A stretch of 64,000 nt of DNA from Dokdonella_A ginsengisoli (GCF_042652785.1 NZ_JBHSHD010000010.1:868001-932000), one strand, 5' to 3'; shown: positions 1 to 10,270, counted from the first letter of the stretch. Translations and numbers: made by a program. Notes: generated by a model from the sequence alone, not told the origin.

Positions 1-1
1 C

Positions 2-3000
2 TCCTCGTTCGACGGCGGCAACGCCTACGAGCCGATGACCGGCACCTCGATGTCGACGCCGCACATCAGCGGCCTGGTGGCGCTGATGCTGGAGGCCGGC
101 GAGTGCCTGCGCGGCGACTACGCCACGCTCGGCACGATGATCATGCAGACCGCGCGGCCGATCGACTACGCCTCCGGCGGTTCGCCGCCGCCCGGCCCCG
201 GCAACGTGCCCAACTACGCCACCGGCTGGGGCGAGATCGACGCGCCGGCCGCGGTCGAGGCGGCCGCACACGCCTGCGGACCGCAGGGCATCGTGCGCGG
301 CGCGGTCACCGACGCGGGCGGCCGGCCGGTGCCGGGCGCGAAGGTGGAAATCTTCGTCGACGAGAACGTGCGCATCTACCAGAGCACCACCGAGAACGAC
401 GGCCGCTACGTGCGCCGCCTGCCGGTGAATGCGTCCGGCTACACGATCCGCGTTTCCGCCTACGGCTACCTGCCGTCGAGCGAGTCCGGCGTGGTCGTGC
501 AGCCCGACGGCACGCTGGTGCACGACGTGCAGCTCGCCACCGCCGCCACGTACAAGATCAACGGCCGCGTCACCGACGCGACCACCGGCTGGCCGCTGCA
601 CGCCAGGATCGTCGTCAGCGGCTATCCGGGCGCGCCGGTGTGGACCGATCCGGCCACCGGCAGCTATTCGATCCGCCTCGCCGAAGGCAGCAGCTACCGC
701 TTCGACGTCGACAGCGACATCCCCGGCTACGCAGCGCAGGCACGCGAGGTCGCCTCGATCACCGGCGGCGCGCAGGACTTCGCCCTGTCGGCCGACCTGG
801 TCGCCTGCCTGGCGCCCGGCTACGCCTACGCGACGTCGCGCCTGAGCGAGGATTTCGAGGACAACGGCAGCGCGCTGCCGAGCGGCTGGACGCGCTCGAG
901 CAACGGCCTGGGCTGGCTGTTCGGCACGCGCACGGAGCTGGCGACCGGCTACTTCCCGGTCACCGAGCACGGCCGCTTCGCCGCGGCCAACGATCAGCTC
1001 GGCGCCGGCGAGGGCTGGGAGAACGACGCCAGCGTCGACTACCTGGTGACGCCGCCGCTGAACCTGACCGGCGTGCCCGATCCGGTGCTCACCTATCACA
1101 GCTTCTACTTCAAGGAGGGCTACGGGCAGGCGCGCGTGGAGGCCAGCACCGACGGCGGCGCGACCTGGACCGCGCTCGGCGTGCCCGCCGCCGCGAGCTG
1201 GGACCAGCCGTGGACGCGCGAGGCGGTCAGCCTGGCCGGCGTGGTCTCGCCGGCCACGCGCATCCGCTTCCACTCCAGCGACGGCACCACGCCCGGCAAT
1301 GACCTGTTCGGCACCGGCTGGGGCGTCGACGACGTCGCCGTGGTCGGCGCCTGCAGCGCGCCCGCCGGCGGCGGCCTGGTGTTCGGCCACGTGCGCGACG
1401 CCAACACCGGCGCCGGCCTCAACGGCGCGCAGGTGCGCGTCGACGGCGGCCGCACGGTGGTCACCGCGACCAGCGCCGATCCGAACCTCGGCGACGGCTA
1501 CTACACGATCCACGCACCCGCCGGCACGCCGAACGTGGTCGCGCAGCGCGGCAGCCAGCCGGCTGGCTACGGCGACGCGAGCGCCACGCCGAGCGTGACC
1601 AGCAGCGCGAACACGCTGGCCGACCTCGCCCTGCCGGCCGGACGCCTGCGCGTGTATCCGACCACCATCGCCGCCAGCGTCGAACTGGGCACCACGCGGC
1701 AGGTGCCGGTCGACGTCGGCAACACCGGCACCCTGCCGCTGGAATTCGGCTTCGAGCAGGCACCGATCGAGGAGCACTTCGAAGGCGCCGCGTTCCCGCC
1801 GGAAGGCTGGACGGTCGACAATCCGAGCGGCGGTTGCGCCTGGGGCCCGATCGACTTCGAGCGCATGCAGAACTACGCCGCCGGCGACGGCGACGCGGCG
1901 GCCATCGACCTGTATCCGTGCTGGGGCGGCGCGGAGTCGGACACCTCGCTGATCTCGCCGCCGCTCGACCTGAGCAGCAGCCACACCGCCTCGATCGGCT
2001 TCTTCCTGTCGCTGTTCGACGGCGCCGACAGCGTGCCGCGCCTGGACGTGGACGTGTCCGCCGACGGCGGCGCCACCTGGACCACGGTGCACAGCGAAAC
2101 GCGCGACAACAACGGCGCGGGCCCGGGCGCGCTGATCGAGATCGACATCAGCGCCTTCGTCGGATCGAGCGACGTGCGCGTGCGCTTCCACTTCACCGCG
2201 ACGCCGCCGTGGGGCTGGGTCATCGTCGACCAGGTGCACCTGTTCAACACGGTCAGTTCGAGCCCGATCCTCGACCTCGCGCCCGACTCCGGCCCGCTCG
2301 CCGCCGGCGAGTCGCGCACGCTGAACGCCACCTTCGACGCGCGCGACGTGCCGCAGCCGGGCGTGTACGAGGTCGCCGTGCAGATGTCGGAGAACACGCC
2401 GTACTACTGGTCGCTCGGCGACGTCACCGCGCAGATGACGGTGACGCCGCCGGCCTCGTGGGGCTGGCTCGCCGGCACCGTGCGCAGCCTGGGCTACTGC
2501 GAGGCGAATCCGCGTCCGCTGGCCGGCGCCAACGTCGCCATCGTCGACCGCAACGGCACCGCGCACGCGGTGACGAGCGCGGGCGACGGCGGCTTCAGGT
2601 ACTGGGTCGACTCCGCGCTCGGACCGTTCACGCTGACCGCGTCCGCGGCGGAGCATCTGGACGCCGGCGGCGAATTCGCGGTCACGGCGGGCACGCAATC
2701 GACCGCCGACTTCGGCCTGCGGCCGCTGCAGGCCTGCGTGGTCACCGATCCGCCGGCGCTGACCGCGCAGGTCGACGCGGGACAAGGCGTGCAGCGCCCG
2801 TTCGAGCTGATGAACACCGGCGCGGCCGGCGCGGACTGGACCCTGCGCGCCGGCGGCGACCCGGGCGTGAAGACCCTCGTGCCGTGGGTGCAGACGCTGA
2901 GCACCGAGCCCGAACAGGACATCACCTTCGGCTGCCGCGCGGTGTTCTCCGGGCAGAACAGCTGGATGCGCAGGTTCGACCTGTCCGAGCGCAACGCGCC

Positions 3001-3661
3001 GGGCGACGAGGTGCTGGTCACGAAGGTCAACTTCGCCGTCAACAACGCCTCGTCGCTGACCGGCTCGCAGCCGCTGGCGATCCGCGTGTACGAGCTCGAC
3101 GGCGAGTTCGTCTACGCCAACCTGCACCTGCTCGGCGAGAAGACTCTGGACCTGCCCGACTCCGGCCTGCAGGCGATGAGCGTGACCTTCGACCCGCCGC
3201 TGTCGGTGACCGGCGACAGCGTGCTGGTGGCCGAGATCCGCATGCCCGACGGCACCGCCACCGGCTCGACCCTCTACCCCGGCGGCAACCAGGCCGGCGA
3301 GACGCAACCGGCGTACTGGGCCTCGGATACCTGCGGCCAGGCCGAGCCGATCACCTACGAGGAAGCCCACTTCGGCTGGATCCACCTGCTGCTCGACGTC
3401 GAGACGATGGCCAGCGATCCCTGCGGCGCGGACACGCCGGCGGTGGACTGGCTGACGGTGTCCTCGGCCGGCGGCAGCATCGGCGCCGACACGGTGGTGC
3501 CGCTGCAGGCGACGTTCGCTGCCGGCAGCCGTCCGGACGGCAGCTACCGCGGCTCGATGTGCCTGACGCCGGGCCGCGGCTCGCCGTATCCGTACGCGGT
3601 GCCGGTGACGCTGCAGGTCGGCCAGGGCGGCGACACGATCTTCGCCGACGGCTTCGACTGA
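2..3661 (+). CDS. Secreted S8 (subtilisin-like) serine protease, C-terminal part
   Basis: The reading frame is open from the first bases, so the gene begins before the window. The first visible residues contain GTSMSTPHISG, the motif around the catalytic serine of subtilases, so the catalytic domain ends here. About 1100 residues of extracellular modules follow: carboxypeptidase regulatory-like repeats (near residues 85-170, 175-250, 445-530 and 815-900), two jelly-roll regions of the choice-of-anchor J type (starting EDFEDNG and EEHFEGAAFP), and a C-terminal region ending GGDTIFADGFD. That ending resembles the IFxDGFE tail of many secreted Xanthomonadales proteins. The protein is inferred to be exported and to degrade external protein. 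Asp and His of the catalytic triad lie outside the window. Confidence 0.9.
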   Translation, partial: SSFDGGNAYEPMTGTSMSTPHISGLVALMLEAGECLRGDYATLGTMIMQTARPIDYASGGSPPPGPGNVPNYATGWGEIDAPAAVEAAAHACGPQGIVRGAVTDAGGRPVPGAKVEIFVDENVRIYQSTTENDGRYVRRLPVNASGYTIRVSAYGYLPSSESGVVVQPDGTLVHDVQLATAATYKINGRVTDATTGWPLHARIVVSGYPGAPVWTDPATGSYSIRLAEGSSYRFDVDSDIPGYAAQAREVASITGGAQDFALSADLVACLAPGYAYATSRLSEDFEDNGSALPSGWTRSSNGLGWLFGTRTELATGYFPVTEHGRFAAANDQLGAGEGWENDASVDYLVTPPLNLTGVPDPVLTYHSFYFKEGYGQARVEASTDGGATWTALGVPAAASWDQPWTREAVSLAGVVSPATRIRFHSSDGTTPGNDLFGTGWGVDDVAVVGACSAPAGGGLVFGHVRDANTGAGLNGAQVRVDGGRTVVTATSADPNLGDGYYTIHAPAGTPNVVAQRGSQPAGYGDASATPSVTSSANTLADLALPAGRLRVYPTTIAASVELGTTRQVPVDVGNTGTLPLEFGFEQAPIEEHFEGAAFPPEGWTVDNPSGGCAWGPIDFERMQNYAAGDGDAAAIDLYPCWGGAESDTSLISPPLDLSSSHTASIGFFLSLFDGADSVPRLDVDVSADGGATWTTVHSETRDNNGAGPGALIEIDISAFVGSSDVRVRFHFTATPPWGWVIVDQVHLFNTVSSSPILDLAPDSGPLAAGESRTLNATFDARDVPQPGVYEVAVQMSENTPYYWSLGDVTAQMTVTPPASWGWLAGTVRSLGYCEANPRPLAGANVAIVDRNGTAHAVTSAGDGGFRYWVDSALGPFTLTASAAEHLDAGGEFAVTAGTQSTADFGLRPLQACVVTDPPALTAQVDAGQGVQRPFELMNTGAAGADWTLRAGGDPGVKTLVPWVQTLSTEPEQDITFGCRAVFSGQNSWMRRFDLSERNAPGDEVLVTKVNFAVNNASSLTGSQPLAIRVYELDGEFVYANLHLLGEKTLDLPDSGLQAMSVTFDPPLSVTGDSVLVAEIRMPDGTATGSTLYPGGNQAGETQPAYWASDTCGQAEPITYEEAHFGWIHLLLDVETMASDPCGADTPAVDWLTVSSAGGSIGADTVVPLQATFAAGSRPDGSYRGSMCLTPGRGSPYPYAVPVTLQVGQGGDTIFADGFD

Positions 3662-3706
3662 GCGCGAAGGCGGACCACGCGCCGGCCGTGTCGCACGGCC
3701 GGCGCG

Positions 3707-4090
3707 TCAGTCGCCGAAGCGGCCGGCCGCGCGCAGCGCCTCGACCTCGTCGTCCTCGAACAGGCGCGAGCGCACCAGGAAGCGCACGCCCTCGCCGTTC
3801 TCCAGCGAGAACATGCCGCCGCGCCCCTCGACCACGTCGATGATCAGCTGGGTGTGCTTCCAGTACTCGAACTGCGGCGCGCTGATGTAGAACGGCGCGC
3901 CGCCGATCTCGCCGAGCTGCACGTCGCGGTCGCCGACGATGAACTCGTCCTGCGCGTAGCACATCGGCGAGGAGCCGTCGCAGCAGCCGCCGGACTGGTG
4001 GAACAGCAGCGGACCGTGCCGGGCGCGCAGGCGCCCGATGAGTTCCAGGGCGGCCGGCAGCGCGATCACCTGCAGCGGAACGGATGCCAT
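3707..4090 (-). CDS. DUF779 family protein
   Basis: A 127-residue cytoplasmic protein with the DUF779 pattern, including HQSGGCCDGSSPMC and a final RFLVRSRLF segment. The family has no established biochemical function but is commonly encoded beside acetaldehyde/aldehyde dehydrogenases of the AcoD/ExaC type. That fits this cluster, where the aldehyde dehydrogenase lies about 4.4 kb upstream on the same strand. The cysteines in the N-terminal third could bind a metal; this is inference. It is the last gene of the leftward alcohol oxidation cluster, 16 bases after the cytochrome fusion gene, so co-transcription is likely. The ATG at 4090 is the only sensible start. Confidence 0.88.
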   Translation of the reverse strand: MASVPLQVIALPAALELIGRLRARHGPLLFHQSGGCCDGSSPMCYAQDEFIVGDRDVQLGEIGGAPFYISAPQFEYWKHTQLIIDVVEGRGGMFSLENGEGVRFLVRSRLFEDDEVEALRAAGRFGD

Positions 4091-4106
4091 CGCGCGACCT
4101 CCTGCT

Positions 4107-5327
4107 TCATTGGCCGTAGTAGCGCAGCGGCGTCTTCGAACCCTTCGCCGCGTCGAAGGTGAGCACCTGCTCGCCGGCAGGATAGCCGTTCTGCTGCAGG
4201 ATGAAGGCCATGATCTTCACGTACTCCTCCTGCGTCAGGCTGCCCGGCGCGGTCGCCGGCATGTTCTGCGCGACGATCGTGAAGATGTCGCCGACCTTGT
4301 ACTTGTGCGTGGGCGAGGCGAAGAACTTGCCCTTCAGCGCCGGGCCGGCGCGGCCGGTCAGGTCGGGCGCGTGGCAGAAGCTGCATTTCGCCTCGTAGAT
4401 CGACTTGCCCTCGCCGGCCTGCGCCTGCGTGAACAGCGCCGGCACCTTGGACGCCTTCTTCGGCGAGGCGCAGCTGCGCGCCGAGCGCAGGTGGCTCCTG
4501 ACGGAAGCGCGGCGGCCGGCGAAAGCGGTGGCCTGCGCAGCGGCCGCCGCGCCGACCGCCTCGGCGTAGGCGCCGAGCGTCCTGGCCAGGCGCCCGTCGG
4601 CGCGCAGGCGCGCGATGGCCGCGTCGAAGATCGCCGCCGCGCCGTCGTCGTCGCTGCCGTACAGCGCGACCAGGTTCCACTGCGAGCCGTCCTCGTCGAT
4701 CGGCTGCAGGCGGAACGCGTCGCGATCGCCGGCACGTTCGAAACGCGCGGCGACCGCCGCGCGCCACAGCATCGCGCCGGCCACCTCGCCGCCGGCGACC
4801 CCGGCGAGCGAGTCGTTCTCGTCCTCGAAGATGTCGCGCACGAGAGCGGGATGGTGGCGGAAGTAGTGGTTGGGCAAGGTGTCGTAGGCCACGCCCACGT
4901 GCGTGCCCTGCGGCATCGAGGCGAGCGTCGCGTACGGCGAATCGCGGCGCGTCACCAGCACGAAGCCGGTGCGCGCATATGGCGCGGTCGCCTTCAGGTA
5001 GCGCGGCAGCGGGCCGGCCGCTTCGTCGTAGGGAAAGCCGACGACGAAGCGGCAGTCGCCGCCGAGCAGCTTCTTGAAGTCGTGCAGCGAGAAGTCGTCG
5101 TCGCCGCGGCCGCGGCCGTCGTAGCGGTGCAGCTTCGGCGTCGCACCGGCGGCGCGGGCCAGCTCGTCGGCGAAGCGCGCGTCGGCTTGCGCGGCGGGGC
5201 TGGCGCGGTCGATGCAAATGGACAGCTCGCCGGCCGGCGAAGCGGCGAAGGCGACGGAACAAGCAAACGCGGCGGCCAGCGCGAGGACGCAGCGCGCGGC
5301 GTTCGGAACGGAATGGGTTTTCGGCAT
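4107..5327 (-). CDS. Fusion of quinoprotein-associated substrate-binding-like domain with cytochrome c
   Basis: 406 residues. A signal peptide (about residues 1-29, ending AFAAS) is followed by a periplasmic binding-protein-like domain (about 33-265) of the type found with PQQ dehydrogenases (MoxJ/XoxJ-like), containing LSICIDRASP and QWNLVALYG. A linker leads to a C-terminal class I cytochrome c domain (about 300-385) with one heme motif CSFCH (Cys315, Cys318, His319) and a likely axial Met356 in QNMPATAP. In methanol-oxidising bacteria the two functions are usually separate genes, xoxJ and xoxG. The fused form presumably accepts electrons from the PQQ enzyme encoded just upstream. The start at 5327 is chosen because it gives an intact signal peptide; the longer open frame upstream is a shadow of the dehydrogenase gene. 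Confidence 0.87.
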   Translation of the reverse strand: MPKTHSVPNAARCVLALAAAFACSVAFAASPAGELSICIDRASPAAQADARFADELARAAGATPKLHRYDGRGRGDDDFSLHDFKKLLGGDCRFVVGFPYDEAAGPLPRYLKATAPYARTGFVLVTRRDSPYATLASMPQGTHVGVAYDTLPNHYFRHHPALVRDIFEDENDSLAGVAGGEVAGAMLWRAAVAARFERAGDRDAFRLQPIDEDGSQWNLVALYGSDDDGAAAIFDAAIARLRADGRLARTLGAYAEAVGAAAAAQATAFAGRRASVRSHLRSARSCASPKKASKVPALFTQAQAGEGKSIYEAKCSFCHAPDLTGRAGPALKGKFFASPTHKYKVGDIFTIVAQNMPATAPGSLTQEEYVKIMAFILQQNGYPAGEQVLTFDAAKGSKTPLRYYGQ

Positions 5328-5348
5328 GCGTAAAGTCTCTGGAGGAGT

Positions 5349-5383
5349 CGTCCCGGCGGCGCGCGCGGCGTGCCGCCGGGACG
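5349..5383. other. Strong intergenic hairpin between the PQQ dehydrogenase and fusion genes
   Basis: A perfect 12-bp inverted repeat (CGTCCCGGCGGC and its complement) with an 11-base GC-rich loop lies in the 65-base gap between the two genes. No T-run follows on the minus strand, so it is not a standard terminator. It could protect the upstream mRNA end or reduce expression of the downstream gene. Confidence 0.55.
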
Positions 5384-5392
5384 GCGTCGGGA

Positions 5393-7099
5393 TCAAAGCG
5401 TGAAGACGTACAGGTGGCCGCCGAGCGGGATGTTGCGCACCCTCGGGTCCTCGGCCATCTCGCCGCCCCAGATCGGCGACGCGCCGCCCCAGCCGGCCCA
5501 GATGCCGACGTACTGCTTGCCGTCGACGCGCCAGGTGCTCGGCACGCCGAGGAAGCCGGAGGTCGCCTGCGGGCTCTTCCACAGCACCTTGCCGGTCTTG
5601 GCGTCGAACGCATGCAGGTAGCCGTCGGCGCTGCCGGAGAAGACCACGCCGCCAGCGGTGGCGAGCATGCCGCTGTTCCACGGCAGCTCGGACTTGAACG
5701 ACCACGCCTGCTTGCCGGTATCGAGCGCGATCGCCTGCACCGATCCCCAATGGTCCTTCTCGGCCGGATCGTGCAGCACCTTGAACGAGGCGCCGAGGTA
5801 CGGCAGGCCGGCCTTGTAGTTCACCGGCACGCCCTTGATCGTCATGCACGAATGCAGGGTCGGCACGTAGGCGTAGCGCGTGTCCGGGCTGATCGCGATC
5901 GGCCACCAGTTCTTGCCGCCGAGGAAGCTCGGGCAGGTGAACACTTCCTTGTCGACGTCGGGGCGCTTGGCCGGGTCGGTGATCGCGCGGCCGTCGGCGT
6001 CGAAGCCGGTGACCGAGGTCGCGGTGGCGAACTTCTCGGCGTAGATCAGCTTGCCGTTGGTGCGGTCGATCGCGTAGAACCAGCCGTTGCGGCTGGCCGA
6101 GACCAGCGCCTTGTAGGTCTTGCCGTCGCGCGTGATGTCGGTCAGCACCTGCTCGTTGGTGCCGTCGTAGTCCCAGGTGTCGTTGGGCGTGTACTGGTAG
6201 TGCCACTTGATCTTGCCGCTGGCCGGATCGAGGGCGAGCACCGAGTCGGAATACAGATTGTCGCCGGGGCGCATCGTCGCCAGCCACGGGCCGGGATTGC
6301 CGACGCCCCACAGGATCGTGTCGGTGTCGGCGTCGTAGGTGCCGGTGAGCCAGGCCGCGCCGCCGCCGGTCTTGTAGGCGCCCTTCGGCCAGGTGTCGCT
6401 GCCCGGCTCACCCGGCGCCGGGATCGTGTGCCGCTTCCACAGCAGCTTGCCGGTCTTCGCGTCGAACGCGGCGACGTAACCGCGCGCGCCGTACTCGCCG
6501 CCGGACACGCCGACCACCACCTTGCCCTTCACCACCAGCGGCGCCAGGGTCATCGCGTAGCCGAGGTCGGGCTTCTCCAGCCGCTTCTTCCATTTGATCT
6601 TGCCGGTCTTCGCGTCGAGCGCGACGACGTCGTTGTTCAGGGTCGCCAGATAGACCTTGTCCTCGTACAGCGCGACGCCGCGGTTGACCACGTCGCAGCA
6701 CACCGTCTTCAGGCCGGCGTCGCCGAGGTCGTGCTCGTACTTCCACAGCGGCTTGCCGGTGCTCGCCTCGAACGCGAGCACGCGGCTGCGCGGCGTGGTC
6801 ACGTAGAGATAGTTGCCGTTGACCACCGGCGGCGACTCGTAGCCGACCTGCAGCCCGTCGGTGTGGTCCCAGGCGAGCTTGAGGCCGGCGACGTTGCCGG
6901 CGTTGATCTGGTCGAACGGCGCGTAGCCGGAGCCGGTGTAGTCGCGGCGGTACATCAGCCAGCCGTCGTCCTTGGCCGCGGCGGCCAGGCGCGCGTCGGT
7001 GACGGCCGGATAGTCGCCGGCAGCCGCGGCGGCGCCGGCGAACGAGGCGATCGCGAGCGCCAGCAGCGTGCGCGGGATCAGGGCGGATCGGGAAGCCAT
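5393..7099 (-). CDS. PQQ-dependent alcohol dehydrogenase, lanthanide-type active site
   Basis: 568 residues with a signal peptide (about 1-27) and an eight-bladed propeller of quinoprotein alcohol dehydrogenases. Visible landmarks are the vicinal cysteine pair Cys134-Cys135 (KTVCCDV), metal-ligand candidates Glu202 (GGEYGARG) and Asn268 (GVGNPGPW), and the catalytic Asp310 in TWDYDGTNE. The residue two after it, Asp312, is the extra aspartate that marks lanthanide-dependent enzymes (XoxF, PedH), where calcium enzymes carry Ala, Ser or Thr. There is no fused C-terminal cytochrome domain; the separate cytochrome fusion is the next gene. The enzyme should oxidise primary alcohols in the periplasm; the substrate cannot be fixed from sequence. 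The start at 7099 follows a GGAG ribosome site 7 bases upstream and gives a proper signal peptide, unlike the longer frame. Confidence 0.93.
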   Translation of the reverse strand: MASRSALIPRTLLALAIASFAGAAAAAGDYPAVTDARLAAAAKDDGWLMYRRDYTGSGYAPFDQINAGNVAGLKLAWDHTDGLQVGYESPPVVNGNYLYVTTPRSRVLAFEASTGKPLWKYEHDLGDAGLKTVCCDVVNRGVALYEDKVYLATLNNDVVALDAKTGKIKWKKRLEKPDLGYAMTLAPLVVKGKVVVGVSGGEYGARGYVAAFDAKTGKLLWKRHTIPAPGEPGSDTWPKGAYKTGGGAAWLTGTYDADTDTILWGVGNPGPWLATMRPGDNLYSDSVLALDPASGKIKWHYQYTPNDTWDYDGTNEQVLTDITRDGKTYKALVSASRNGWFYAIDRTNGKLIYAEKFATATSVTGFDADGRAITDPAKRPDVDKEVFTCPSFLGGKNWWPIAISPDTRYAYVPTLHSCMTIKGVPVNYKAGLPYLGASFKVLHDPAEKDHWGSVQAIALDTGKQAWSFKSELPWNSGMLATAGGVVFSGSADGYLHAFDAKTGKVLWKSPQATSGFLGVPSTWRVDGKQYVGIWAGWGGASPIWGGEMAEDPRVRNIPLGGHLYVFTL

Positions 7100-7166
7100 G
7101 GAGTCACTCCGTGTCGTGGAAAGGAAAAGTCGCGCGTCGCGCGGCAGGCGCACGCGTGTTCGGGAA

Positions 7167-8372
7167 TCAGAAGAACACGATGCCGCCGAGCGAACCGCCG
7201 TATTGCTTGGCCTCCTGGCCGAGGTAGTCCTTCGAGCGCGTCACGCCCAGTTCGCCGGCCAAGGTCACGCTCTGCGTCAGCTTGTAGTACAGGCCGCCGG
7301 TGATGTTCTCGTTCGACTTGAAGCTTGCGTTGAGCGCGTCGTTGTAGACGTCGTCGTCGCGGTTTTCGCTCTTGCCGTAGTTCAGGCCGAACTTCAGCTT
7401 GTCGGTGAAGTTCCAGGTGCCCTGCAGCAGGTAGTTCAGGCCCTTCACGTCGCCCTGGTCGCCGTCGGACAGGATGCCGATGCCCTTGCCGTACTGGACG
7501 TTGGCGAGCAGGCCGAACGCGCCGGCACTGAGCGAGGCGCCGACCTCGCCGGCCACTTCGGTGAAGTTGTCGCCTTCGGCCGTGCTGCCGCTGGCGCCGT
7601 AGAACTTCTGCGACTTCACCCCGGCCCACACCTTGACGCCTTCGGTCTTGTAGGCGAGCTGCGCCTGCACCTGCGGATACGCCTTGGACACGTACAGATC
7701 GGCGTCGACCGGACTGATCACGCCGCCGCTGAAGGTGAAGCCGCCGCCGAAGCTGGGCGAGGTGTAGGCGATCTGGCCGTAGGTGCCCAGGTACGTGTAG
7801 CCGGCGCCGATGTGACCGAGCGTGACGCGGCCGCGCTGCGTGGCCTGTGTCGGCGCGCCGGCACCGAGCAAAGTCATGTCGGTGAGGATCGCGTTGGCGC
7901 CGAAGATGCCGTAGTCGCGGCCGATCTTCACCGTGCCGGCCTCGGCCGTGCCGACCGTGAAGAAGGCCTGGCGCACGTCGACGTTGGTGTTGGTGTTCAC
8001 GCCCGAGGACGTCGCCGCGTGCACCATGATGCCGACGGTGCCGCCGATGTCGATGCCGTCCTGGGTGGTCTTGAACTTGGTGATCAGGCCGCTGGGCAGG
8101 AGGCCGTTACCGATCGAGGTCTTGTGGCTCTCGCCCGAGCAGCCGAGCGCGCGGCCGGCCAGCGCCAGGCCACCGACGGCGTCGCCCGAGCAGCTCGTCG
8201 CCGTGTAGTAGGCGTTGACGATGCCGCCGACGTCCAGTTCCCAGTCGCCGCCCTGGATCGAGACGGCACCGGCCGGCCCACCTGCTGCGGCGAGCGCGAG
8301 CAGGCAGGCGCCCGCCAGCGCGCGCGGTGCGCCACATCGTCTCGCCCCTTCGCTTCGAAACCGTTCGTGCAT
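7167..8372 (-). CDS. Outer-membrane porin
   Basis: 401 residues. A signal peptide of about 35 residues ends near GGPAGAVS. The rest alternates polar and hydrophobic residues in beta strands as in trimeric gram-negative porins, with features such as VKIGRDYGIF and a C-terminal strand ending LGGIVFF, where the terminal Phe is the usual assembly signal. It lies between the aldehyde dehydrogenase and PQQ dehydrogenase genes on the same strand, which suggests uptake of the alcohol or of another small solute for this pathway; this is inferred from position only. The start at 8372 has a GGGGAGA ribosome site about 7 bases upstream. Confidence 0.85.
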   Translation of the reverse strand: MHERFRSEGARRCGAPRALAGACLLALAAAGGPAGAVSIQGGDWELDVGGIVNAYYTATSCSGDAVGGLALAGRALGCSGESHKTSIGNGLLPSGLITKFKTTQDGIDIGGTVGIMVHAATSSGVNTNTNVDVRQAFFTVGTAEAGTVKIGRDYGIFGANAILTDMTLLGAGAPTQATQRGRVTLGHIGAGYTYLGTYGQIAYTSPSFGGGFTFSGGVISPVDADLYVSKAYPQVQAQLAYKTEGVKVWAGVKSQKFYGASGSTAEGDNFTEVAGEVGASLSAGAFGLLANVQYGKGIGILSDGDQGDVKGLNYLLQGTWNFTDKLKFGLNYGKSENRDDDVYNDALNASFKSNENITGGLYYKLTQSVTLAGELGVTRSKDYLGQEAKQYGGSLGGIVFF

Positions 8373-8491
8373 GTACGTTCTCCCCTCGTCGACGCCGAAA
8401 GACCCATGTCCCCGTGCGCCGGACTGCCGTCGCGGACAAGCCGCCCCCGCGGGCCGCGCGGGCCCGTTCTTCACCTGCAAGGAAACCGACG

Positions 8492-8521
8492 GCGGACGGC
8501 GCGTGCGAGCGCGCCGTCCGC
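8492..8521 (-). terminator. Hairpin terminator candidate after the aldehyde dehydrogenase gene
   Basis: A perfect 12-bp stem (GCGGACGGCGCG) with a 6-base loop begins 9 bases past the stop codon. Only a short run of T follows on the minus strand, so it may terminate partially or stabilise the 3' end. Confidence 0.5.
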
Positions 8522-8530
8522 GTGCGCGGG

Positions 8531-10051
<1,521 letters not shown>

Positions 10052-10086
10052 GACGGCTTCCTCGGAAAAAGGGACGAACTCCCAGG

Positions 10087-10102
10087 AGCACCGGTCGTGC
10101 CA
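10087..10102 (-). promoter_or_regulatory. Sigma-54 (-24/-12) promoter for the aldehyde dehydrogenase gene
   Basis: On the minus strand the sequence TGGCACGACCGGTGCT has GG and GC separated by exactly 10 bases. The -24 half is a perfect TGGCAC; the -12 half is GTGCT against the consensus TTGCA/T. The expected transcription start is near 10076, giving a leader of about 25 bases. The neighbouring gene encodes a sigma-54 activator. Confidence 0.8.
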
Positions 10103-10111
10103 TCCGCCGTC

Positions 10112-10130
10112 GTTGCTGCAGCGTAGCAAC
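10112..10130. promoter_or_regulatory. Inverted repeat just upstream of the sigma-54 promoter
   Basis: GTTGCT and AGCAAC are separated by 7 bases, ending 10 bases upstream of the -24 element. It may bind a regulator or be chance; its sequence differs from the palindrome at 10254. Confidence 0.35.
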
Positions 10131-10223
10131 CTGCAACAGCCGCTGCGGAGGCGAACTTTTTCTTTCCTTGCGCGCTGCAGCATGCGCCGTCGGACAATCC
10201 GCTTGCATCGCCTGCGCGACGGT

Positions 10224-10240
10224 GTGTACTAGCGCTACAC
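10224..10240. promoter_or_regulatory. Second inverted repeat in the regulatory region
   Basis: GTGTA and TACAC are separated by 7 bases with a TAGCGCTA palindrome at the centre. It lies 13 bases from the main palindrome and about 122 bases from the sigma-54 promoter, a position suited to an upstream activator site. Weak evidence on its own. Confidence 0.35.
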
Positions 10241-10253
10241 CCTCACAGGACGG

Positions 10254-10270
10254 TGTCGCAGATTGCGACA
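10254..10270. promoter_or_regulatory. Palindromic upstream activator site (likely AcoR-type regulator binding)
   Basis: TGTCGCA-GAT-TGCGACA is a perfect 7-bp inverted repeat. It lies about 150 bases upstream of the -24/-12 promoter, the usual distance for a sigma-54 enhancer site, and 16 bases before the ATG of the activator gene, so it could also mediate autoregulation. TGTCGC/GCGACA half-sites of this type fit activators with Fis-like helix-turn-helix domains. Confidence 0.72.
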
